DNA of 64,000 nt from Paraburkholderia kururiensis JCM 10599 = LMG 19447 (lineage in GTDB: Bacteria > Pseudomonadota > Gammaproteobacteria > Burkholderiales > Burkholderiaceae), in assembly GCF_003986935.1 (NCBI RefSeq), contig NZ_RJZE01000029.1:1-64000 (forward strand), written 5' to 3'. The translations under genes and the position numbers were made by a program. Under the pieces are notes generated by a model. That model did no database searches and had not been told where the DNA came from. It saw nothing but the letters and a program-made list of their open reading frames with translations. The stretch's first letter is position 1. Every line of letters begins with the position of its first letter. Shown one piece after another: positions 25,518-33,552 of the stretch.

Positions 25518-25934
25518 ATGCTGCAACCGAAACGCAGGAAGTATCGCAAAGAGCAGAAGGGCCGTAACACCGGTATCGCGACGCGCGGCAACGCCGTTTC
25601 GTTTGGTGAGTTTGGCCTGAAGGCTGTCGGTCGCGGCCGTCTGACCGCGCGTCAGATTGAGGCGGCGCGTCGTGCCATGACGCGTCACATCAAGCGCGGT
25701 GGCCGCATCTGGATTCGCATTTTCCCGGACAAGCCGATCTCGCAAAAGCCGGCCGAAGTACGTATGGGTAACGGTAAGGGTAACCCGGAGTACTACGTCG
25801 CCGAGATCCAGCCGGGCAAGATGCTCTATGAAATGGACGGCGTAACCGAAGAACTGGCACGCGAAGCGTTCCGTCTGGCTGCAGCGAAGCTGCCGCTGAA
25901 GACGACCTTCACCGTGCGTCAGCTCGGCGCCTAA
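25518..25934 (+). CDS. rplP: 50S ribosomal protein L16
   Basis: The 138-residue L16 begins MLQPKRRKYRKEQKGRN and organises the A-site tRNA contact of the 50S subunit. The conserved RIFPDKPISQKPAEVRMG and GKGNPEYYVAEIQPGKMLYE segments are present. It lies two bases after rpsC. Confidence 0.98.
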   Translation: MLQPKRRKYRKEQKGRNTGIATRGNAVSFGEFGLKAVGRGRLTARQIEAARRAMTRHIKRGGRIWIRIFPDKPISQKPAEVRMGNGKGNPEYYVAEIQPGKMLYEMDGVTEELAREAFRLAAAKLPLKTTFTVRQLGA

Positions 25935-25944
25935 GGAGCAAAAG

Positions 25945-26139
25945 ATGAAAGCTTCCGAACTCCGGGAAAAAGACCAGGCCGCGCTCAACAAGGAGCTGTC
26001 GGACCTGTTGAAGGCGCAATTCGGTCTGCGCATGCAGCTCGCGACCCAGCAGCTCACGAACACGAGCCAGCTGAAGAAGGTTCGTCGCGACATCGCGCGC
26101 GTGCGGACCGTTCTGACCCAGAAGGCGAACCAGAAATGA
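25945..26139 (+). CDS. rpmC: 50S ribosomal protein L29
   Basis: The 64-residue two-helix protein ([18 protein letters not shown]) lies near the tunnel exit. The second-helix motif [16 protein letters not shown] is typical. It overlaps rpsQ by four bases (ATGA). Confidence 0.97.
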
Positions 26140-26408
26140 ACGATAGCGTAAAAACCTCGCTCAAGCGGACGCTGGTCGGCAAGGTCGTCAGCAACAAGAT
26201 GGACAAGACCGTCACCGTGCTCGTCGAGCATCGTGTGAAGCACCCGATCTACGGCAAGTACGTTGTGCGCTCGAAGAAGTACCACGCGCACGACGAAGCG
26301 AACACGTACAACGAGGGCGACCTCGTAGAAATCCAGGAAACCCGTCCGGTGTCGAAGACGAAGGCCTGGGCCGTGTCGCGCCTCGTCGAAGCGGCCCGCG
26401 TCATCTAA
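26136..26408 (+). CDS. rpsQ: 30S ribosomal protein S17
   Basis: The 90-residue S17 is an OB-fold primary 16S rRNA binder. [19 protein letters not shown] and the [21 protein letters not shown] core identify it. It is the last gene before a 308-base gap with its own promoter, so it may end the S10 transcript. Confidence 0.97.
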
Positions 26409-26459
26409 GCACGAGCCGGACTGAGCAGTAGAAGTACTTGAAATCGCAGTAGATTTCGC

Positions 26460-26487
26460 TTGCAAGACCGAGATTGTTTGTTATAAT
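26460..26487 (+). promoter_or_regulatory. promoter of the spc unit (rplN onwards)
   Basis: TTGCAA (26460-26465) is 16 bases from a perfect TATAAT (26482-26487). The -10 overlaps the right arm of a perfect 12-bp inverted repeat. Start is predicted near 26494. Confidence 0.75.
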
Positions 26488-26496
26488 CTCGGTCTT
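26464..26496. repeat. perfect 12-bp inverted repeat over the spc promoter
   Basis: AAGACCGAGATT (26464-26475) and AATCTCGGTCTT (26485-26496) flank a 9-base loop GTTTGTTAT. In the read-through RNA this forms a stable hairpin, while in DNA it encloses the -10 box. It may be a combined terminator for the S10 transcript and promoter for spc. Confidence 0.8.
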
Positions 26497-26716
26497 CCCT
26501 CTTTATGGGAGCCCGTCGCGGGCGAAATTGGTGGAGGGAGGCGGCTCGGCGTCAGTCCGTGGCTGTCAGGTTTCACCGGAATGCGATGGCGGGTTTCGTT
26601 ATGCCGTCGCTGCTGTTCTACCCCAAGCAGCTGAGCAATGCAGTACGGCTGACGGGACCAAGACTGACCGGGTGCGCCATGGTGGTGCAGTCGGATTAAG
26701 TTGGGAAAGATAAACC

Positions 26717-27085
26717 ATGATCCAGACCGAATCTCGGCTTGAAGTGGCCGACAACACGGGTGCGCGTGAAGTCATGTGCATCAAGGTGCTCGGCGGCTCG
26801 AAGCGTCGTTATGCCAGCATCGGCGACATCATCAAGGTGAGCGTCAAAGAGGCAACGCCGCGTGGGCGCGTGAAGAAAGGCGAAATCTACAACGCCGTGG
26901 TGGTTCGCACCGCCAAGGGCGTGCGCCGTCAGGACGGCTCGCTGATCAAGTTCGATGGCAACGCCGCCGTGCTTTTGAATAACAAGCTTGAGCCTATCGG
27001 CACCCGCATCTTCGGGCCGGTGACGCGTGAGCTGCGTAGCGAACGGTTCATGAAGATCGTTTCGCTGGCGCCGGAAGTGCTGTAA
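26717..27085 (+). CDS. rplN: 50S ribosomal protein L14
   Basis: The 122-residue L14 (MIQTESRLEVADNTGAREVM) forms an intersubunit bridge and binds RsfS. The conserved VVVRTAKGVRRQDGSLIKFD is intact. It is the first gene after the internal promoter at 26460. Confidence 0.98.
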   Translation: MIQTESRLEVADNTGAREVMCIKVLGGSKRRYASIGDIIKVSVKEATPRGRVKKGEIYNAVVVRTAKGVRRQDGSLIKFDGNAAVLLNNKLEPIGTRIFGPVTRELRSERFMKIVSLAPEVL

Positions 27086-27094
27086 GGAGTCGCG

Positions 27095-27403
27095 ATGAAC
27101 AAGATTCGCAAGGGTGACGAAGTCGTCGTCATTACCGGCAAGGACAAGGGCAAGCGCGGCGTCGTGCTGGCTATTGGCGAAGATCGTGTCACCGTCGAGG
27201 GCATCAACATCGCGAAGAAGCATGTGAAGCCGAACCCCATGAAGGGTACGACCGGTGGCGTGGAAGCGAAGGCGATGCCGCTGCATATTTCGAACGTCGC
27301 GCTGGTGGATGCCAATGGCAAGCCGTCGCGTGTCGGCATCAAGGTCGAAGGGGACAAGAAGGTTCGTTTCCTGAAGACGACCGGTGCTGTCCTGAGCGCC
27401 TGA
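27095..27403 (+). CDS. rplX: 50S ribosomal protein L24
   Basis: The 102-residue assembly-initiating protein has an N-terminal KOW motif, KIRKGDEVVVITGKDKGKRG. The NIAKKHVKPNPMKGTTGG segment follows. It lies nine bases after rplN with AAGGAG before its start. Confidence 0.97.
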   Translation: MNKIRKGDEVVVITGKDKGKRGVVLAIGEDRVTVEGINIAKKHVKPNPMKGTTGGVEAKAMPLHISNVALVDANGKPSRVGIKVEGDKKVRFLKTTGAVLSA

Positions 27404-27419
27404 CGCTGCGGAGTAAAAA

Positions 27420-27959
27420 ATGGCACGTTTGCAAGAATTCTATAAAGAGAAGGTTGTTCCCGGCCTGATCGAGAAGTTCGGTTACAAGTCGATCATGGAA
27501 GTGCCGCGCATCACCAAGATCACCCTGAATATGGGTCTTGGCGAAGCTGTTGCGGACAAGAAGGTGATCGAGAACGCCGTGGGCGACCTGACGAAGATCG
27601 CTGGTCAGAAGCCTGTCGTGACGAAGGCCCGTAAGGCAATCGCCGGCTTCAAGATTCGCCAGGGTTATCCGATCGGCGCGATGGTCACGCTGCGTGGCCA
27701 GGCAATGTACGAATTTCTCGATCGTTTCGTGACCGTGGCGCTGCCGCGTGTGCGTGACTTCCGTGGCGTGTCCGGCCGTGCATTCGACGGTCGCGGCAAC
27801 TACAACATCGGTGTGAAAGAGCAGATCATTTTCCCCGAAATCGACTACGACAAGATCGACGCGCTGCGTGGGCTGAACATCAGCATCACGACGACCGCGA
27901 AGACCGACGACGAAGCAAAGGCACTGCTCGCCAGCTTCAAGTTCCCGTTCAGAAACTGA
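27420..27959 (+). CDS. rplE: 50S ribosomal protein L5
   Basis: The 179-residue L5 binds 5S rRNA and contacts P-site tRNA. The signatures are MEVPRITKITLNMGLGEAV near residue 25 and the C-terminal GRGNYNIGVKEQIIFPEIDY. It sits in standard spc order. Confidence 0.98.
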   Translation: MARLQEFYKEKVVPGLIEKFGYKSIMEVPRITKITLNMGLGEAVADKKVIENAVGDLTKIAGQKPVVTKARKAIAGFKIRQGYPIGAMVTLRGQAMYEFLDRFVTVALPRVRDFRGVSGRAFDGRGNYNIGVKEQIIFPEIDYDKIDALRGLNISITTTAKTDDEAKALLASFKFPFRN

Positions 27960-27966
27960 GGTTACT

Positions 27967-28272
27967 GTGGCTAAACTGGCACTGATCGAACGTGAAAAGA
28001 AGCGCGCCCGCCTTGCGGCCAAGTACGCGCCGAAGCGCGCGGCGTTGAAGGCGATCATCGACGACCAAACGAAGTCGGAAGAAGAGCGCTACGCAGCCCG
28101 TCTCGAACTGCAACAACTGCCCCGCAACTCGAACCCGACTCGCAAGCGTAACCGCTGTGCGATCACGGGCCGTCCGCGTGGCACGTTCCGCAAGTTCGGG
28201 CTCGCACGTAACAAGATTCGCGAAATCGCATTCCGTGGCGAGATCCCTGGCCTGACCAAGGCGAGCTGGTAA
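27967..28272 (+). CDS. rpsN: 30S ribosomal protein S14
   Basis: The 101-residue S14 starts with GTG at 27967 (MAKLALIEREKKRARL). It is the longer, zinc-free (C-minus) form: the C-terminal core RKRNRCAITGRPRGTFRKFG lacks the CxxC pairs. This contrasts with rpmJ in the same cluster, which keeps its zinc ligands. Confidence 0.97.
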   Translation: MAKLALIEREKKRARLAAKYAPKRAALKAIIDDQTKSEEERYAARLELQQLPRNSNPTRKRNRCAITGRPRGTFRKFGLARNKIREIAFRGEIPGLTKASW

Positions 28273-28286
28273 TAGGAGAAACATAA

Positions 28287-28682
28287 ATGAGCATGAGTGA
28301 TCCTATCGCCGATATGCTGACTCGCATCCGCAATGCGCAGATGGTCGAGAAGGTTTCGGTGACGATGCCCTCGTCGAAAGTCAAGGTTGCGATTGCGCAG
28401 GTCCTGAAGGACGAAGGCTATATCGAAGATTTCGCGGTGAAGACCGAAGGTGCGAAGTCGGAGCTGAATATCGCGTTGAAGTACTACGCTGGCCGTCCGG
28501 TCATCGAGCGCCTCGAGCGCGTTTCGAAGCCCGGTCTGCGCGTGTACCGTGGTCGTAACGATATCCCCCAGGTCATGAACGGCCTCGGCGTGGCGATCGT
28601 TTCGACGCCCAAGGGTGTGATGACCGATCGCAAAGCGCGCGCCACTGGCGTGGGCGGCGAAGTCATCTGCTACGTCGCTTAA
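28287..28682 (+). CDS. rpsH: 30S ribosomal protein S8
   Basis: The 131-residue S8 binds helix 21 of 16S rRNA and in Escherichia coli represses the spc operon. MSMSDPIADMLTRIRNAQM and the C-terminal STPKGVMTDRKARATGVGGE are typical. Confidence 0.98.
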   Translation: MSMSDPIADMLTRIRNAQMVEKVSVTMPSSKVKVAIAQVLKDEGYIEDFAVKTEGAKSELNIALKYYAGRPVIERLERVSKPGLRVYRGRNDIPQVMNGLGVAIVSTPKGVMTDRKARATGVGGEVICYVA

Positions 28683-28700
28683 CGCCGAAGGAGAGGAAAC

Positions 28701-29231
28701 ATGTCTCGAGTAGGTAAGAGCCCGATCACGCTGCAAGGCGCAGAGGCGACGATCAGCGACGACCGCATTATCGTCAAGGGTCCGTTGGGCACGATCTCGC
28801 AAGCTGCGAACAGCCTGGTGAAGGTGGTAAACGACAATGGCACGCTGAAGCTGGAGCCGGCGGACGAAAGCCGCGAAGCAAATGCGATGTCGGGCACGAT
28901 GCGCGCGCTGATTGCGAACATGGTGCAAGGCGTGACGAAGGGTTTCGAGCGCAAGCTGACGCTGGTTGGCGTTGGTTATCGTGCTCAGGCGCAAGGCGAC
29001 AAGCTGAACCTGTCGCTGGGTTTCTCGCACCCCGTGGTGCACCAGATGCCGGAAGGCGTCAAGGCTGAGACCCCGTCGCAAACGGAAATCGTGATCAAGG
29101 GGATCGACAAGCAGAAAGTCGGCCAGGTAGCTGCGGAAGTCCGCGGTTACCGCCCGCCTGAGCCCTACAAGGGCAAGGGTGTGCGCTACGCCGACGAGGT
29201 TGTGATCCTCAAAGAAACGAAGAAGAAGTAA
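28701..29231 (+). CDS. rplF: 50S ribosomal protein L6
   Basis: The 176-residue L6 has two duplicated domains. The C-terminal EPYKGKGVRYADEVV signature is present. It is preceded by AGGAGAGGAAAC. Confidence 0.98.
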   Translation: MSRVGKSPITLQGAEATISDDRIIVKGPLGTISQAANSLVKVVNDNGTLKLEPADESREANAMSGTMRALIANMVQGVTKGFERKLTLVGVGYRAQAQGDKLNLSLGFSHPVVHQMPEGVKAETPSQTEIVIKGIDKQKVGQVAAEVRGYRPPEPYKGKGVRYADEVVILKETKKK

Positions 29232-29243
29232 GGGTGCGCAATC

Positions 29244-29609
29244 ATGGATAAGACTCAATCTCGCCTGCGCCGCGCTCGTCAGACGCGTATCAAGATCGCT
29301 GAGCTGCAGGTCGCGCGTCTGGCCGTGCATCGCACGAACATGCACATCTATGCGCAAGTGTTTTCGCCCTGCGGCACCAAGGTGCTCGCCAGTGCGTCGA
29401 CGCTCGAAGCCGAAGTGCGTGCGCAACTCGCCGACCAGTCGGGCAAGGGCGGCAACGTCGCTGCCGCGACCCTGATCGGCAAGCGTATTGCAGAAAAGGC
29501 CAAGGCTGCCGGCATCGAATCCGTCGCCTTCGACCGCTCGGGTTTCCGCTACCACGGCCGCGTGAAGGCGCTGGCTGATGCTGCGCGCGAAGCCGGGCTC
29601 AAGTTCTAA
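29244..29609 (+). CDS. rplR: 50S ribosomal protein L18
   Basis: The 121-residue L18 binds 5S rRNA with L5 and L25. LAVHRTNMHIYAQVF and the C-terminal FDRSGFRYHGRVKALADAAREAGLKF identify the family. It is followed 14 bases later by rpsE. Confidence 0.98.
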   Translation: MDKTQSRLRRARQTRIKIAELQVARLAVHRTNMHIYAQVFSPCGTKVLASASTLEAEVRAQLADQSGKGGNVAAATLIGKRIAEKAKAAGIESVAFDRSGFRYHGRVKALADAAREAGLKF

Positions 29610-29623
29610 GGAAGGAATTCGTC

Positions 29624-30142
29624 ATGGCAAAGATGCAAGCGAAAGTTCAGGCTGACGAGCGCGACGACGGCCTTCGTGAAAAGATGATTTCGGTCAACCG
29701 CGTGACCAAGGTCGTGAAGGGTGGCCGTATTCTCGGCTTCGCCGCACTGACCGTGGTTGGCGACGGTGACGGCCGCGTCGGTATGGGCAAGGGCAAGGCG
29801 AAGGAAGTGCCGGTCGCTGTCCAGAAGGCAATGGAGCAGGCTCGTCGCAACATGTTCAAGGTGCCGCTGAAGAACGGCACGTTGCAGCACGAAGTGCATG
29901 GCAAGCACGGCGCGTCGACGGTTCTCCTCGCTCCGGCGAAGGACGGTACGGGCGTGATCGCGGGCGGCCCGATGCGCGCCGTGTTCGACGTGATGGGCGT
30001 GCAGAACGTCGTGGCGAAGAGCCACGGTTCGACGAACCCGTACAACCTCGTTCGCGCGACGCTCGACGGCCTGCGCAAGCAGTCCACGCCGGCTGACATC
30101 GCGGCCAAGCGTGGTAAGTCCGTCGAAGAAATTCTGGGCTAA
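29624..30142 (+). CDS. rpsE: 30S ribosomal protein S5
   Basis: The 172-residue S5 has the N-terminal double-stranded-RNA-type domain ([19 protein letters not shown]) and a C-terminal domain with [15 protein letters not shown]. The decoding-fidelity loop appears unaltered. Confidence 0.98.
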
Positions 30143-30152
30143 GGTGGGCACC

Positions 30153-30335
30153 ATGTCTGAAAAAACTGTCAAGGTCCAGCTCGTCAAGAGCCTGATCGGT
30201 ACCCGCGAATCGCACCGCGCCACCGTGCGCGGCCTCGGCCTGCGCCGCCTCAACTCGGTTTCCGAGCTGCAGGACACGCCGGCTGTGCGTGGCATGATCA
30301 ACAAGGTCTCGTACCTCGTTAAGGTCATCGGCTAA
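30153..30335 (+). CDS. rpmD: 50S ribosomal protein L30
   Basis: This is a 60-residue protein ([20 protein letters not shown]). I start at ATG 30153, ten bases after the rpsE stop, because the frame upstream overlaps rpsE and is not conserved. [24 protein letters not shown] is the family signature region. Confidence 0.95.
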
Positions 30336-30365
30336 GTGGCTGACCAGGGACTCAAGGAGTTGATT

Positions 30366-30800
30366 ATGGAATTGAATAACCTGAAGCCGGCAGCGGGCTC
30401 GAAGCACGCCAAGCGTCGCGTGGGCCGCGGTATCGGCTCCGGTCTCGGCAAGACCGCTGGTCGTGGTCACAAGGGTCAGAAGTCGCGTTCGGGCGGCTTC
30501 CACAAGGTGGGCTTCGAAGGCGGTCAGATGCCGCTGCAACGTCGTCTGCCGAAGCGCGGTTTTACCTCGCTGACGAAGGAATTCGTCGGTGAAGTGCGCC
30601 TGGCTGATCTCGAAAAGCTGCCGGTCGACGAAATCGATTTGTTGGCGCTCAAGCAGGCTGGCCTCGTTGGCGAGCTGACGAAGAGCGTGAAGATCATCGC
30701 GACGGGCGAGCTGAAGCGCAAGGTCGTTGTGAAGGGTCTGGGTGCGACGAAGAATGCGCGCGCCGCAATCGAAGCGGCGGGCGGTTCTTTTGCCGAGTAA
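30366..30800 (+). CDS. rplO: 50S ribosomal protein L15
   Basis: The 144-residue L15 begins MELNNLKPAAGSKHAKRRVG. I start at ATG 30366, with CAAGGAG upstream. A GTG at 30336 in the same frame abuts rpmD but lacks a ribosome-binding site. The glycine/basic stretch GRGIGSGLGKTAGRGHKGQK is diagnostic. Confidence 0.96.
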   Translation: MELNNLKPAAGSKHAKRRVGRGIGSGLGKTAGRGHKGQKSRSGGFHKVGFEGGQMPLQRRLPKRGFTSLTKEFVGEVRLADLEKLPVDEIDLLALKQAGLVGELTKSVKIIATGELKRKVVVKGLGATKNARAAIEAAGGSFAE

Positions 30801-30847
30801 CGTGCAGGTTCGCCTGCCGTCACTAGCATTTGCATCGGAGAAGCTAC

Positions 30848-32194
30848 TTGGCTAACAGCCCGAGTTTCGCAAAAACCGGTCGGAGCGCGCCGAAGTTTGG
30901 CGATCTGCGTCGGCGAGCAGTCTTCCTGCTGCTGGCGCTGGTCGTCTATCGGATCGGTGCGCACATTCCGGTGCCGGGCATCGACCCGGATCAGCTGGCG
31001 AAGCTGTTCCAGAGCCAGTCTGGCGGCATCCTTGGCATGTTCAACATGTTCTCGGGTGGCGCGCTGTCGCGCTTCACGATTTTCGCCTTGGGGATCATGC
31101 CGTACATCTCCTCGTCGATCATCATGCAGCTGCTCGCGATCGTTTCGCCGCAGCTCGAGGCGTTGAAGAAGGAAGGGCAGGCCGGTCAACGCAAGATCAC
31201 GCAGTACACGCGAATCTTCACCGTAGTTTTGGCGACCTTCCAGGCGTTCGGTATTGCGGTAGCACTGGAAAACCAGCCGGGCCTCGTGATCGATCCGGGT
31301 ATGGTGTTTCGCCTGACGACGGTCGTTACGCTCGTGACCGGTACGATGTTCCTGATGTGGCTGGGTGAGCAGATCACGGAACGCGGCCTCGGCAACGGCA
31401 TTTCGATCATCATCTTCGGCGGAATCGCAGCGGGCTTCCCGAACGCGATCGGCGGTCTCGTGTCGCTCGTGCAAACGGGTTCGATGGGGCCGGTGTCGGC
31501 GATCTTCATCGTGGCGCTTATTGCCGCTGTGACGTATCTGGTGGTGTTCATCGAACGCGGCCAGCGCAAGATTCTCGTGAATTATGCGAAGCGCCAGGTG
31601 GGCAACAAGATTTACGGTGGCCAGTCGTCGCATCTGCCGCTGAAGCTGAATATGTCGGGCGTGATTCCGCCGATCTTCGCGTCGTCGATCATCCTGTTCC
31701 CGGCAACGATCCTGAACTGGTTCAGCTCCGGGTCGCGCAACAGTTGGTTTGCCGACACGCTGCACAACGTTGCCGAAGCACTGAAGCCGGGCCAACCCGT
31801 CTATGTGCTGTTGTACGCGTTGGCAATCGTGTTTTTCTGCTTCTTCTACACCGCGTTGGTGTTCAACAGCAGGGAAACCGCGGACAACCTGAAGAAGAGC
31901 GGCGCATTCGTACCGGGCATCCGCCCGGGCGATCAGACGGCACGCTATATCGACCGTATCCTGACGCGTCTGACGCTGGCTGGTGCGATCTATATCGTGT
32001 TCGTGTGCCTGCTGCCGGAGTTTCTGGTGCTGCGCTGGAACGTGCCGTTTTATTTTGGCGGAACGTCGCTGCTGATCATCGTCGTCGTCACGATGGACTT
32101 CATGGCGCAAGTGCAGTCGTACGTGATGTCGCAACAATATGAATCGCTGCTCAAGAAGGCCAACTTCAAGGGTGGCGGCGTCCCGATGCGTTGA
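30848..32194 (+). CDS. secY: preprotein translocase subunit SecY
   Basis: This is the channel subunit of the SecYEG translocon, 448 residues with ten predicted membrane helices. I choose the TTG at 30848 (MANSPSFAKTGRSAPKFGDL). CGGAG at 30835-30839 sits at suitable distance, and this N-terminus is the one known in Burkholderia-type SecY. The plug and pore neighbourhood GGALSRFTIFALGIMPYISS is clear, as are the C4 and C5 loop basic segments. A TTG start on an essential membrane protein is notable and may limit expression. Confidence 0.95.
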   Translation: MANSPSFAKTGRSAPKFGDLRRRAVFLLLALVVYRIGAHIPVPGIDPDQLAKLFQSQSGGILGMFNMFSGGALSRFTIFALGIMPYISSSIIMQLLAIVSPQLEALKKEGQAGQRKITQYTRIFTVVLATFQAFGIAVALENQPGLVIDPGMVFRLTTVVTLVTGTMFLMWLGEQITERGLGNGISIIIFGGIAAGFPNAIGGLVSLVQTGSMGPVSAIFIVALIAAVTYLVVFIERGQRKILVNYAKRQVGNKIYGGQSSHLPLKLNMSGVIPPIFASSIILFPATILNWFSSGSRNSWFADTLHNVAEALKPGQPVYVLLYALAIVFFCFFYTALVFNSRETADNLKKSGAFVPGIRPGDQTARYIDRILTRLTLAGAIYIVFVCLLPEFLVLRWNVPFYFGGTSLLIIVVVTMDFMAQVQSYVMSQQYESLLKKANFKGGGVPMR

Positions 32195-32201
32195 AAGGAC
32201 T

Positions 32202-32420
32202 ATGGCCAAAGACGATGTAATCCAGATGCAAGGTGAGGTCATCGAAAACCTCCCGAACGCGACCTTCCGGGTGAAGCTGGAAAACGGCCATGTCGTGCTG
32301 GGACATATTTCCGGAAAGATGCGGATGCACTACATCCGTATTCTGCCTGGCGACAAGGTGACGGTTGAACTGACGCCTTACGATCTATCGCGTGCGCGGA
32401 TCGTATTCCGGGCGAAGTGA
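32202..32420 (+). CDS. infA: translation initiation factor IF-1
   Basis: This 72-residue OB-fold factor (MAKDDVIQMQGEVIENLPNA) binds the 30S A site. I start at ATG 32202, seven bases after secY and behind GAAAGGAC. An upstream in-frame extension overlaps secY and is not conserved. HISGKMRMHYIRILPGDKV is typical. Confidence 0.97.
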   Translation: MAKDDVIQMQGEVIENLPNATFRVKLENGHVVLGHISGKMRMHYIRILPGDKVTVELTPYDLSRARIVFRAK

Positions 32421-32440
32421 TTTGAAAAAAGGGTAATATC

Positions 32441-32557
32441 ATGAAAGTGATGGCATCGGTTAAGCGGATGTGCCGCAATTGCAAGATCATCAAGCGCAAC
32501 GGCGTCGTGCGCGTGATTTGCAGCTCGGATCCGCGCCACAAGCAGCGTCAAGGCTGA
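32441..32557 (+). CDS. rpmJ: 50S ribosomal protein L36
   Basis: This 38-residue protein (MKVMASVKRMCRNCKIIKRN) is very short. It carries the zinc ribbon ligands Cys11, Cys14, Cys27 and His33, so it is the zinc-binding (C-plus) form. It lies 20 bases after infA and before an attenuator-like hairpin. Confidence 0.96.
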   Translation: MKVMASVKRMCRNCKIIKRNGVVRVICSSDPRHKQRQG

Positions 32558-32565
32558 TTGAGACA

Positions 32566-32589
32566 GGCGCACTTTTGCCTGCGCTTTTT
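32566..32589 (+). terminator. hairpin between rpmJ and rpsM
   Basis: GCGCA (32567-32571) and TGCGC (32580-32584) form a short stem, with an alternative AGGC/GCCT pairing, followed by TTTTT. It may attenuate transcription between the spc and alpha parts of the cluster. Confidence 0.6.
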
Positions 32590-32604
32590 GTTTGAGGAAA
32601 AACA

Positions 32605-32970
32605 ATGGCTCGTATCGCAGGGGTTAACATCCCGAACCACCAGCACACCGAAATCGGTCTGACCGCGATCTATGGCGTCGGCCGCACGCGTTCGCGCAAT
32701 ATCTGCGCCGCAGCTGGTGTCCCGTTCAACAAGAAGGTCAAAGATCTGACCGACGCAGACCTCGAAAAGCTGCGTGAGGAAGTCGGCAAGTTTGTCGTCG
32801 AAGGCGATCTTCGCCGTGAAGTGACGATGAACATCAAGCGCCTGATGGACCTCGGCTGCTATCGCGGCGTACGCCATCGCAAGGGCCTGCCCCTGCGCGG
32901 CCAGCGCACGCGCACGAACGCCCGCACCCGCAAGGGCCCGCGTCGTGCAGCTCAGGCGCTGAAGAAGTAA
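32605..32970 (+). CDS. rpsM: 30S ribosomal protein S13
   Basis: The 121-residue S13 (MARIAGVNIPNHQHTEIGLT) contacts the P-site tRNA and the 50S A-site finger. The C-terminal basic tail GQRTRTNARTRKGPRRAAQ is present. It is the first gene of the alpha-type block rpsM-rpsK-rpsD-rpoA-rplQ. Confidence 0.98.
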   Translation: MARIAGVNIPNHQHTEIGLTAIYGVGRTRSRNICAAAGVPFNKKVKDLTDADLEKLREEVGKFVVEGDLRREVTMNIKRLMDLGCYRGVRHRKGLPLRGQRTRTNARTRKGPRRAAQALKK

Positions 32971-32998
32971 GCGGAACTGACAGTTACAGGGAAACGTA

Positions 32999-33403
32999 AT
33001 GGCTAAGGCTTCGAACAACACCGCGGCGCAACGCGTTCGCAAGAAGGTTAAGAAGAACGTCGCCGAGGGCGTGGTTCACGTTCACGCGTCGTTCAACAAC
33101 ACCATCATCACGATCACCGACCGTCAAGGCAACGCGCTTGCCTGGGCAACGTCGGGCGGTCAGGGCTTCAAGGGTTCGCGCAAGTCGACGCCGTTTGCAG
33201 CTCAGGTCGCAGCCGAATCGGCTGGCCGTGTCGCGATGGAATACGGCGTGAAGAACCTCGAAGTGCGGATCAAGGGCCCGGGCCCTGGCCGTGAGTCGGC
33301 GGTGCGCGCGCTGCATGGTCTTGGCATCAAGATCACCGCGATCTCCGACGTGACTCCGGTGCCGCACAACGGTTGCCGTCCGCCGAAGCGCCGCCGCATC
33401 TAA
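32999..33403 (+). CDS. rpsK: 30S ribosomal protein S11
   Basis: The 134-residue platform protein ends in the conserved HNGCRPPKRRRI tail. VHVHASFNNTIITITDRQGN in the N-terminal half is diagnostic. A 149-base gap to rpsD follows, in which I see no gene. Confidence 0.98.
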   Translation: MAKASNNTAAQRVRKKVKKNVAEGVVHVHASFNNTIITITDRQGNALAWATSGGQGFKGSRKSTPFAAQVAAESAGRVAMEYGVKNLEVRIKGPGPGRESAVRALHGLGIKITAISDVTPVPHNGCRPPKRRRI

Positions 33404-33552
33404 GACGTCGCTTTTTGCCAGCGCCTGTTGCCGCCTTGTGCGTCGACGGGTTGCTTGCGTTATTGAATCGACTAAGCCCACTGTTCGGCCCAAAGGGTAC
33501 GGACTAGCGCGAAGGCAGTACGTTCGCGTGATCAATCTCAAAGGAATACAAC

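Larger units (their letters stand above)
26409..26716 (+). other. rpsQ-rplN gap: promoter plus about 220-base leader
   Basis: This 308-base interval carries a strong sigma-70-like promoter inside a perfect inverted repeat (26464-26496), then about 220 bases of leader before rplN. The leader holds a small GCCCG-TC-GCGGGC stem near 26511-26523. A frame of 64 codons starting near 26505 has no homology I recognise and poor codon structure, so I treat the interval as untranslated leader. Confidence 0.6.

Noticed and set aside
26505..26699. 64-codon plus-strand frame in the rpsQ-rplN gap
   Set aside because: No homology and no ribosome-binding site in good position. The interval reads better as leader RNA.
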